Source of the DNA: Anisus vortex
Lineage: Eukaryota; Mollusca; Gastropoda; Planorbidae
Assembly (NCBI GenBank): GCA_949126835.1
Contig: OX421498.1
Coordinates: 33,175,299-33,239,298 of the forward strand
Direction: 5' to 3'
DNA length: 64,000 bases
The notes under the pieces are model-generated. The model saw only the letters and a program-made list of their open reading frames with translations. It was not told where the DNA came from and did no database searches. The position numbers were made by a program, and so were the translations under genes. Each line of letters begins with the position of its first letter. Within the stretch, counting starts at the first letter, position 1. Of this stretch, positions 31,701 to 43,700 are shown piece after piece.

Positions 31701-34700
31701 CTATTTATTTTCGATAGCATTTAGGATCTCTTTTTATTTTGTTGTCTCCAGAGACACTTACAAATATAGACCTATGAGCCATACAGGCTTACAGTTCTCC
31801 CTGTTAGCTTAGTAGCCTAGGCCAGGGGTTTACAACCTAAAGCACACGTGCCACACATGGCACGCAGAGCGATTTTAGATGGCACGCGAGAGACCTCCAA
31901 AAGGTGCTTCTTGTTGATTTTTTCAATAATTGAATGAGAAGGCACTAAATTTTGAAGCCGATGTTTCTGAATGGCAAGCGACACATTTCAGTGAGTTGAA
32001 CTTGCTTTTACAAGGACGTGGCCAAACAGCACTTGACTGTTCGACCACTGGTATGGATTTGCATTGAAACTGGACAAATCTTGCACGTTATTCATTTTCA
32101 AAACACTAAACTACTTGTAATTCCCTAATTTATGCCATGTATTAAAATAGATAGAGAGGAGTTTTATAGACGAAGACAGGATTTTCAAATTTATGGACTC
32201 TTGTTTTCACACCACATAAAGTCTGACTGGATTTATCCATATACAACCATCTTAGATGTGGATCTTTTTTTTTAAGTGGAGGGATAGTGACCATTTAAAA
32301 TGCAGCAAGTTGAATTTTAAACACAAAAATGCTAGATTTTTATAAAGAAATAATAATGAAAAAGTAATAATAGTTTTTATTTTAAAAGAAGGGAGATAAT
32401 TAACCTGTTTTGTATTTGTTTTTTGTTCTAGTGTGTCCAATATGTTTCATATTTTTCATTAATAAAAACATTAATGGCTCTTACAATTATAATTTTAAAT
32501 TTATCAAATTGTGTAAGTTAGTTGAAAAGTATATAAGTATTATATGACTAAAGAATTTATAATAAAATGTGTACATTTTTTAAACATTACATTAACTACC
32601 AAGTTTGTATGATTACAATGTTTCTACACCGCTCAATTTGCATTACATATTCACAGAGTAATAATAATATAAGAGAATATCTCAGTAAAACTGAGATCCA
32701 AATACAATTAATGTATAGCAGGTGCCAGATCCATATCTCGAATCACGATAACTAAATGATAATTTTAGGCGATAATTAACTATCAAAACGTGAAAGTTTA
32801 GTAATAAAATTCTGTATTTGGTGTAAATGCAAATAAAATAAAAAGGATGATAACCAGGAACTCGTTTTTTTTTTAAAGTTAAATATAAAACGCTATAAAA
32901 ATTTTCTCTATACACCTCGTTTTGGGCCTTTATCTTGCTACGGAGCTAAATAAATATTATTATAATTTTTTTTTTATAATAGTATAGAGCAGGTTGACTT
33001 TTGGGTGGTTGGCGGGCTGAATGATTTAAAAATCCTAGTTTGGCACACTATCAGCAGAAGGTTGCCGACCCTTGGCCTAGGCCTAAATACTCTATGTCGC
33101 TGTATTATCGGTAGGCTACTAGTATGGCAGTTAAACTAGCTAGTTGATCCGTTTACACTTTAATGATTTCCAGTGCCGTAGCCAAGAGGGGATATTGAAG
33201 GTATCATCATTTTAGACAAATGTATTGAAAATTTAAACACATTTTTTTTGTCATTTAACAAAATGTATTTTGGGAAGAGTTTGTAAAAAACAAACTATGT
33301 TTCAACTGTTTTGCCACAGCCACCTTACATTAGACTGCACAACATACATTACTGGTGAATATTTATAACTGACAAGAATAACATCAATAGTTAAATCACT
33401 AAACCTAGAAACACTAGTCACTAGAGGACATAAATTATCAATCAACAGTGCGAGTCACTTTTCCCATTTTACACATCTTTGTAATATGGTAAATGGTAAC
33501 ACTTATGACAGTTTCACAAAATGGTCCACAGACCTTGTAAACAGATTCCTGATTTTTCAAACGTAGGCCTATGTAATACAAATAAATCATCTAGAAATCA
33601 CTAATGTTTTAAAAAAGTGTGGGGGGGGGGAGAAAGGGGGGCCCAGAAAAGATCGGCATCTTTTTTTTCTCTCGAGGGCCCTGTAGCCACCTGTGTAAGT
33701 CTGCCGGTCTCATAAAGCATTCTCACATTCCATTTTTGTTCATTTTTTTTTGGAAAGAGTAGACTTATCTGTGAACCAGTTTCTGTTTGGATTTGGCCAG
33801 TTTGCTTTATGGGCTCATCCACCTGATTCGGTTGGAAGATTTTTTTACTGTATATCTTTGTTTTTAAACTTGTTATGGTTTCTGTAACAGAATAATTTCT
33901 ACAGATGCTAGTAGTTGTTTTGAAACTTATGTCTGGTGAATTTGATGATATGTTGTAGGCCTACACTTAAATACATTTTATCTTTACTAGCATACATATT
34001 AATAATTTCAGGGAGTATTCACCTTTGTCTACATTAGTCTGTTGGCAGTTGTTGGAGAAAACTTGGCTTATCGTCTAAGGAAAAAACTATTTCATTCTTT
34101 GCTCCAACAAGACATTGAGTTTTTCGACAAGCACAAAATTGGAAAACTCATTGACAGGTAAACTAAGTTCAGGGTCTGAACACAGTCTGGGAATAGTAGA
34201 CAAATTGTTGTTCTTTTACTAATAAAATCTATGAGAAAGTCAGTACTCTTCTTAGACAATTAAAGTCTTGTCAAAGTAAAAGTCTAGAATCTTAAATGAT
34301 TCTTATGTTAATAGTGACAGAAAGGGAAAAAAATCTTAGAACAAAATATTTTTATGTTATTGTAATTTACAGTTAATTGTCTCTGAGTAGAATTTCTCAA
34401 ACTTTCTCTTAGTTTTTTTGCATTTTTTTTAACTAACAGTTGTTGTAAAATTTTTAATATCATAGATTACAGATTTACTTTTGGTTAATTCCTTTAACAT
34501 TTTTAAAGTAGTTTTTTTTTTTTTACATTAATAGTTCTAATACCTTTAGAGACATTTAGAATAATTTAACAAAGGGTCACATCACTTTAAAATGGACATG
34601 GCCATTAAGTCTATTTCTTTGTCAGATTGACAACTGATGTACAAGAGTTTAAAAGTTCCTTTAAAATGACAGTCTCCCAAGGATTGAAAGCAACAGTTCA

Positions 34701-37700
34701 GGTAAGGAATATTTTTAATTTGTGTTGGAAAAATGTTTAACCTAAAAGAGTAAATTTTTTACAAGATGATAAGTTTCATGTTAAACGTGTTTCTGAAAAA
34801 CTTTAATTGACCTGAGAAAAACTTTACAAAACAATACAAAAATTCTAAGTGATCTACTTGACTTGATGATCATTAATGGTCTGTTCTTATATACAAATAT
34901 TTATACTCATGGTTAATCATGTGTAAGTGTTATTATTTTATTATAAGTATACTTATAAGCTACACATGTTTCCTCTATGAAGAAGATTATTATGTCCATT
35001 ACCCAAACCTCCTACAAGGCGGCAGGGCTAGAACCTGGATCGTCTAGCTGACATTATATTCTTGTAATAATAGTCCAGAGTACAGAAGCTTAAGTTTTTT
35101 TTAAGGCTTCAAAATACAAGAAATTTAGTTATTAAAATAAAGGTTGATTTTTTTCTTTTTCTTTCGCAGACAATCGGCTGTGTTGTGTCCTTGTATCTGA
35201 TCTCCACAAAACTTACCCTCATCATGGTGGGTGTCCTACCCATCGTCATCATTGGGGGCACAACGTGGGGGGCCATGCTGAGGGCACTGTCCAGGGATGC
35301 CCAGGAAGAGATTTCCAAATCAACGGCTGTAGCGGATGAAGCCCTAGGTAACATCAGGACAGTTAGAGCTTTTGCAATGGAATCAAAGGAATATCAGTAA
35401 GTAGTGTTTTGGTTTTTATTGATATAGGGATTCTGCTGTCATCAGCTCTTTGCTTTAGTTAGGTGGGGAAAGTTAGAAGGGAGGTAACTTGACTGATAAA
35501 TGCACAAAGAATTTTTCTGCATTCAAAATTAAACAGACTGAAGACCTGTATTTGGTGTAGTTTTTATTATTGGACTTTTATTATTTATTTACTTAAAAGA
35601 AAAAGCAGGCAGCTTCTTTTCAATAATAACTCATCAAATTGTACCCAGCTTGATATATGTTTTTCTTCAAACAATTACACTTTAAACCAGTTCTTATTTA
35701 TAATTATCTTCATGGAATTTGTACTTACAATTTTATTCTACCCAAAAACTACAATTTGTACTTAATCTTAAACCTTCATTGTAGGTCATTTTAATAGATA
35801 GATTTTTATTTATTTATGGGATTTATTTCATTTACTATTATTTGTTTTATGGGACATTGTTAGTCCGGGACCAGGATTTTTAATGCGCGTCTGGGGGGCC
35901 TCCTTGAGTCTACCCAGATCTGATCAGAAACTTGATGTTATTTTGTGACAGTAAAGGCAGCTAGGCCATGACCTCTGAAACGGGGGGGACGCTACTTCAC
36001 TAGACTTATTGATTTCTATTCTATTGTAAATGGATACTTTAGTGTTTGTTTTTTTTATGAATACTTTTACATTAATTTGAAATTGTGAATGTTATGATGT
36101 AAGTCAAACATTTTGTTTTAGACTCTATGAAAATCAAGTGTTGAAATCTGCTAATACAAGCATTAATCTTGGAATAGGAATTGGTTTATTTCAAGGAATG
36201 GCCAACATATTCCTCAACAGTGAGTATCATTTCACACATTTTATTTTATTATCGTGGTATTAATTTACAATAAGCAATTTTTGTGTGTAAAACTTTGACC
36301 CCTTTTCTATGCAAATTATTCATTATATTGGGAACACAGTGGTGTAGCAGCTCCGCACTCAGACTGCAGTACACAGTGGTGTAGCAGCTCCGCACTCAGA
36401 CTGCAGTACACAGTGGTGTAGCGGCTCCGCACTCAGACTGCAGTACACAGTGGTGTAGCGGCTCCGCACTCAGACTGCAGAACACAGTGGTGTAGTGGCT
36501 CCGCACTCAGACTGCAGTACACAGTGGTGTAGCGGCTCCGCACTCAGACTGCAGTACACAGTGGTGTAGCGGCTCCGCACTCAGACTGCAGTACACAGTG
36601 GTGTAGCGGCTCCGCACTCAGACTGCAGTACACAGTGGTGTAGCGGCTCCGCACTCAGACTGCAGTACACAGTGGTGTAGCGGCTCCGCACTCAGACTGC
36701 AGTACACAGTGGTGTAGCGGCTCCGCACTCAGACTGCAGTACACAGTGGTGTAGCGGCTCCGCACTCAGACTGCAGTACACAGTGGTGTTGCGGCTCCGC
36801 ACTCAGACTGCAGTACACAGTGGTGTAGCGGCTCCGCACTCAGACTGCAGTACACAGTGGTGTTGCGGCTCCGCACTCAGACTGCAGTACACAGTGGTGT
36901 TGCGGATCCGCACTCAGACTGCAGTACACAGTGGTGTAGCGGCTCCGCACTCAGACTGCAGTACACAGTGGTGTAGCGGCTCCGCACTCAGACTGCAGTA
37001 CACAGTGGTGTAGCGGATCCGCACTCAGACTGCAGTACACAGTGGTGTAGCGGCTCCGCACTCAGACTGCAGTACACAGTGGTGTAGCGGCTCCGCACTC
37101 AGACTGCAGTACACAGTGGTGTAGCGGCTCCGCACTCAGACTGCAGTACACAGTGGTGTAGCGGCTCCGCACTCAGACTGCAGTACACAGTGGTGTAGCG
37201 GCTCCGCACTCAGACTGCAGTACACAGTGGTGTAGCGGCTCCGCACTCAGACTGCAGTACACAGTGGTGTAGCGGCTCCGCACTCAGACTGCAGTACACA
37301 GTGGTGTAGCAGCTCCGCACTCAGACTGCAGTACACAGTGGTGTAGCAGCTCCACACTCAGACTGCAGTACACAGTGGTGTAGCGGCTCCACACTCAGAC
37401 TGCAGTACCAATGCTCCAGGGTTTGAATCCGGGTTAATGGCAGAATTTTTCCAGGGCCTGGAGGGTGACCTGATTCTACTCAGCTCTGATGGCTACCTGG
37501 GATTAATTGGGGAAAATTTAATTGGCTTTGTGCCAATCACAATACAATCACCTTATATGCTATGGTCACATAAACATGTGAAAGCCACTTCACTTGCCCC
37601 ATGGCCGACATGGTCTGAAATAAATACTGCTCTCTTTTTTACTACCATATTGGTCATTAATTAAATTGTTGCTTAAAGTATTCATTTAATTGTTCATTAA

Positions 37701-40700
37701 ATTAGTCATTTCATTACTCATTAAATAGTTTAAAAATTAATCATAAAATTAAGTTTTTTATTTCTTCATTAAGCAATGCACTCACTGTTTTTTGTTGTTG
37801 TTGTTTTTTGTATTGCTATAATATTGTATGTTTTTTAGATCCTTCTTTCTTTCAATCATTATATTCCCTTCAAAACCTACAATTTTAAGAGAAACAGGCT
37901 TCAACAGTAAAATAAAGAATGTATATTTCTTAGGTTTAGTTCTTGGATCTCTGTTTGGTGGAGGCTGGATGATCGCAACTCAAGAGCTCAAAGCTGGGGA
38001 TCTTATTTCTTTTCTTGTAGCCATACAAATGATTGAAAGGTTAGGTTTTTCATTTTTAACATTTCTGAATTTTTTATTGTGAGACATGTTTGATTTTTTA
38101 AAGTGTACTGAAGGCATTCTGTGCAGTTTGTTCATGGAGTCCTGGTTAAATAATCAAGTTTTGTTAACCTTTTCTAATGAACAGAATCTTACATTGATTG
38201 AATAGCTTGATGAAGAAGGCCCCACAAGGGTTACTTAAAAAACGTCTACAAATCACACTGTAAAAAATAAGATAGACCTGATAGGATTGATCCCTTTAAA
38301 ATCCCAGTGCACAATTTGACAATTGTTGATAACACAACTCAAATACAGGTGCTGGTATAAACAACTAAGCATTGAATCTGTTTATGGGCATTTGTTTGAA
38401 ATTACTCAAATGGATCTTTCTAGGAATGTGACAGTTTCATATGTTATGTGGACAATAAGGGATATAACTCATCTCTCAATTTAATTTGAATGTTGTAAGA
38501 CCTATATTCATAACAATATATATTCATATATACACACACTAAACTTTTACTCAGAATTTAAAAATATATATATATATATTTCTCCATATTCAGATCAATG
38601 GCACAAATGTCTCTACTACTTGGTCATGTGGTTAGAGGTTTGTCAGCGGGTGCAAGAGTTTTTGAGGTGAAGAAATTTGATATGTTGTTGCTTTTTGTTT
38701 TTTCAATTCAGATGTTAACATTATCCACCACAATCATACATGTCCAAAGATACTTTATCCACCACTATCATACATGTCCAAAGATACATTATCCACCACT
38801 ATCATACATGTCCAAAGATACATTATCCACCACTATCATACATGTCCAAAGATACTTTATCCACCACTATCATACATGTCCAAAGATACATTATCCACCA
38901 CTATCACACATGTCCAAAGAAACATTATCCACCACTATCATACATGTCCAAAGATACATTATCCACCACTATCATACATGTCTAAAGATACATTATCCAC
39001 CACTATCATACATGTCCAAAGATACATTATGCACCACTATCATACATGTCCAAAGATACATTATCCACCACTATCATACATGTCCAAAGAGACATTATCC
39101 ACCACTATCATACATGTCCAAAGATACATTATCCACCACTATCATACATGTCCAAAGAAACATTATCCACCACTATCATACATGTCCAAAGATACATTAT
39201 CCACCACTATCATACATGTCCAAAGAGACATTATCCACCACTATCATACATGTCCAAAGATACATTATCCACCACTATCATAAATGTCCAAAGATACATT
39301 TACAAACATTGGTATCTTGATTTATTTCAATGTTCTTCATTTTTTTGTCTCCAAGCAGATTATCTTTCAATCTTGATAGATGAGAGATTATGTTAACATT
39401 TACAGTTTACAGTCAATTTATGGGGCACTGGCCGAGCAGCAGTGCGTTCAGCGGGCTTATTAAAGGCTCTGGGTTCGAATCCTGGTGAAGGCTAGGATTT
39501 GTTTCCTGGTTTGGAGGGTGTACTGAGTCTGCCCAAGTCTGATAGGTACCTGACTTAAGTTAGGGTAAAGTGAAGGCAGCTGGGCATTTTACTGGTCTCA
39601 CAATCCTCTAGTATGCCGTAGAAACGGGTGAATGCTGCTTCACTGGCTCGATAGGATCAATTTGGTCAGACAGGATACTTTATTTTACTTTGTAGAGGCT
39701 TATGAAAAAACTAAATTTTGAGCAGAATGTTTAGTAAGCTAGATAGATATATAGAATAGATTGAACTACAGACAAGGTGGTAGAAATGGCTGTATGCCAT
39801 TCATCATACCTTGTTTTTTATTTTTCTATTTCAGTTCATGGACAGAAAGCCACTGATACCATTGGAGGGTGGAAAGAAGATTCCTTATCATTCAATGATC
39901 GGAGCTATAGAGTTCAAAGATGTCAGATTTCATTACCCTACCAGAGAACAGGTGATCAATGATTGTTTTAGCTTCAAGGATTTTATTTTTATAATAGCCC
40001 ATAAAACTTAAAAAGTAGCTTATTTATAGTTTTATAAAGTTGATGGTTTTCTTGTTTGCTGTTGTGTTAAAATGATGTGTGCTTTAACATTTGTATATAA
40101 ATGGTAAAATCTACAAAGACTGAATTCAAAAAGCCTTAAATAAAGTCCTTTGCCCCCCCACCAACATTAGGCAATAGCAACTAGCAATATGCTAGTAAAA
40201 TTGTAAAGAATTTTTTTTCACATTTTTTCCATCACTTAAATCATGTTTTAATCAACATCTACAATTATTAATAATACAATTATCTCCCCTTTCTACAGAA
40301 TGTCCTTAGAGATTTTTCTTTAAAGATTCCTGGTGGAAAATTAGTAGCTCTAGTGGGTCTTTCAGGGGGAGGTAAGTCAAATACAATACTTAAATTATCT
40401 TCTCTTCATTTTTATGGGCTTAATTTTAATTTTAATATGTGCGGTTTCAAAATATTGGCATCATTGATTAAACACACACTATCCTAGAAGATAGAGCAAG
40501 AGTAAATTTGATTAACAGATATTTTGATTATGGGTTAAGGCTGTATGGATATAAGCTATATGATACTATATCCATAAAGAATCTTTATGAATGATAGTGA
40601 AGCAACACAGGCAGCAGTGTGTTTACAGCGCATAGAACTGTTCCCAACGGGATATGCGCTATATAAGTATTATCTTATTATTAAATGTACTTTGATCATC

Positions 40701-43700
40701 AGGTAAATCAACAGTTGCTGTCTTACTGGAGAGATTCTATGACATTACATCAGGGCAGATCACTATTGATGGCGTAGACTTGAGAGAGCTTGATCCTGCA
40801 TGGTTGAGGGGGCAGGCTATTGGTTTTATTAACCAGGTTAGTTTTCTTAATGTGAGGCACGGTGGCCGATTGGCAGCGCATTGGTCTGGCATGCCAAAAG
40901 TCCTGGGTTCAAATACCGGTGACGGCTAGGATTTGTTCCCAGGTCTGGAGGGTGTCCCTGAGTCTACCCAGCTTGGACCTTAGTTGGGTTAAAGTAAAGG
41001 TGGCTGGGCATTGTGCTGGCCACACAATTACCTATTGTGCCGTGGCCACAGAAACTGGCAAACACTGCTTCACGGGCCCTATGGATCAATTTGGTCTGAT
41101 AGGATACTTTACTTTGTTTTAGTCTTCTTAACTTATTGGGTCATAATAGACCATAAATTAATATTAAAACAAATAAGGCAGTTGTTATTTACCAAACAAA
41201 AAGCTGTCAGTTGTCTCTTCTCTCTGGTTGCCTCTTAACTTCTGTTCAAAAGCTACAATATTTTAAATATTTTTAAAGCTTGTTAAATTTTTAAAACAAT
41301 TGTAGTTGTTTTTTTTCTTGTTAAAATTTTCATTAGACAACATTTATTTCTTGTATACATGATTTAATTAGTTTATTCTCTATACACTTTTAGGAGCCAG
41401 TGTTGTTTGCTACTTCAGTCATGGAAAATATTCGCTATGGAAAGCCTACTGCAACTGACCAGGAGGTAGTTAATTATCCAGTATTATTTTCCTGCATGTC
41501 CTTTTCATTTTGTTTTCTTCTCAGCAACCTTGTGGACATTCATCATTCAGCTTATTTTTTCTAATGCTACTGAAAACATACTAAAAGCTAATTGTTCAGA
41601 TGATAATAAATGAAACCTTAATTTCATCAAAGATGTCTTTAAGCTGTCATGATCTAAACATATAATGAATGATCAGTTCTTTAAGTGCCCAAGGGTTTTT
41701 ATGTACCACTTGGGTTTATCTATATTTTTGGCTACACTAATAGTGTGAACTGTGTTGTTAAAATATGGGTTGACCGTGCTTAAGTCTTAAGGTACTTGAT
41801 ATCATCCAACAATCAAGGGGGAATAAAAACAATCAAGGGGGAATAATGTGGACATTGGTTAAACTAAGTGCCTTCAGTTTCATGTCTTACTGATTACCTG
41901 GAATTGGTCTACTAAATAGATTTTCCTTTAAAGGGTACAAACCTACTTGACCACCTCCCCCCTTCTAGTGACTAGCTGCTCATATTCCATTGTTTGATGG
42001 CAAAAAAAAAATCTTTGTATAAAATATACTCTATATTTACAGTAAATACATTTTTTTCAAGCTTCTTGGTTGTGTTCAGCCCTTTTATGCTATGACTATG
42101 TGAATTACTCAGAATTTTTTTTTTTTCTTCCTTTCAATTTAGAAAAGAAATCATAATTGTATCTATCAATGCAGATCTATATGGAACAGCTTCCAGCTTG
42201 CCTCAGACACGGAGAGAATCTGAGAGAAAAGTCTTTTAAAAAGAGCTTAAAGACCTTTCTCTTTGGCTAGTTGCTATGTGCCTTACACGCCAATACAGCT
42301 GCCACAGCAATTTACTCCAATAGCGCACTGAGCATGCTGAATTTACTAGCATGGATAGAAGCACCATATAAATTATTATTATCTATATTACATGTTCTTG
42401 CTAGGTTATCGAGGCAGCAAAGATGGCCAACGCTCATGACTTCATCACAACCTTCCCTAAAGGCTACAACACTGTCCTAGGAGAGAGAGGTGTTACTGTG
42501 TCAGGTGGACAGAAACAAAGGATCGCAATAGCCAGGGCTTTAATAAAGAATCCCTCCATTCTAGTTTTAGATGAGGCAACCAGGTAGGCAGAGCGAACTA
42601 TAATGATTATATAACACCTTTGATAACTTAAGGTGAATTTAAGGGTTTGGCTGATATAGTGTTTCTGCTATACATTGTTTGTCTGAAATCATCATGATGG
42701 CATCATTAGAACCACAATAACCAAAGTCCATCATCAAGCAAAACTCTTTAAGTCCCAAATAATGTGTTTAGAATGTGAGCTCAAAGATTCATTTCACTAA
42801 ACAATGTCTTTTCCTGTAAATTGTGGAGAAGTTTTTTAACAATGATGTTATTCATAACATAGGTGCCTTGCCTGGGGAGATAGGTAAAATTTAATCAGGC
42901 GCTCCTGAGTTGAATATTTGTTATTAAATTGAAGAAATCTATTATTCACGGACATTTAAGTTGTTCTGTCTATCACTCCTTAAACCAGATGTTTTGATAT
43001 TGTCATGTCTTAATGTCATAAATTTATTTATCCAATTACATTTTTTAACTACCACAGGCTTTCTAAATGTTGTCTTTTTCTTTTACATTTGATTCATGTT
43101 CTCATTCTGTTTTGTTTTAATTTCCAGTGCACTGGATGCTGAATCAGAGAGAATAGTACAAGAAGCACTTGATAAAGTTGTTAAAGGTGAACATATTTAA
43201 AGTTCACGAATACTATTATTAATTACAGTTATTTAATAACAATATGAAAAGTGAAAGTTAAGGAATAATTATTAATACCTGTGTTTAAAAAAAAAAGGAA
43301 TGATTTTGCATTTTGAAATGGCTACTCTACTGCACAATAGTCTGAAAACTTGTATTAGTTTGCAGTTTCAGATTTACTACAGTGGATTTTTTCTAGAATA
43401 TGTTTTCAGTTTCCAAACAAAATTTGATTTTTACCTAGATATTTTACTTTTATTATTGAAATAGTTACCATACATATAAGCATTACTTGTATTAGCTTAA
43501 ATGTTCAGGATTTATTTTAGTAGATCTATTTTGATTGTAATACTTTTTTTTTATTAGGAAGGACAACTCTTGTGATTGCACATAGATTGAGTACAGTTCG
43601 TGATGCTGATCTCATAGCTGTTGTATCTAAAGGGAGAATTATGGAGGTAATTATAATACATTGTGTGCGTTTTGTACACTACATCATTGGAATTGTTTTA

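Noticed and set aside
33170..33830. Possible further hAT-like element starting CAGTGCCGTAGCCAAGAGGGG
   Set aside because: A partly matching right end near 33690 was seen, but no convincing inverted repeat alignment or 8-bp duplication.
36783..37013. 76-residue frame in ABCB8 intron 7
   Set aside because: Artefact of the 37-bp minisatellite; present only where a unit happens to start with ATG-like sequence.
36334..37408. CRISPR-like array
   Set aside because: Units are contiguous with no unique spacers, in a eukaryotic intron. The same holds for the 34-bp and 19-bp arrays.
38598..39320. A 240-residue open frame (and two overlapping ones) rich in [13 protein letters not shown] repeats
   Set aside because: It is ABCB8 exon 9 read through its donor into a 34-bp tandem array; the overlapping frames exist because the unit lacks stops. 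No independent gene is supported.
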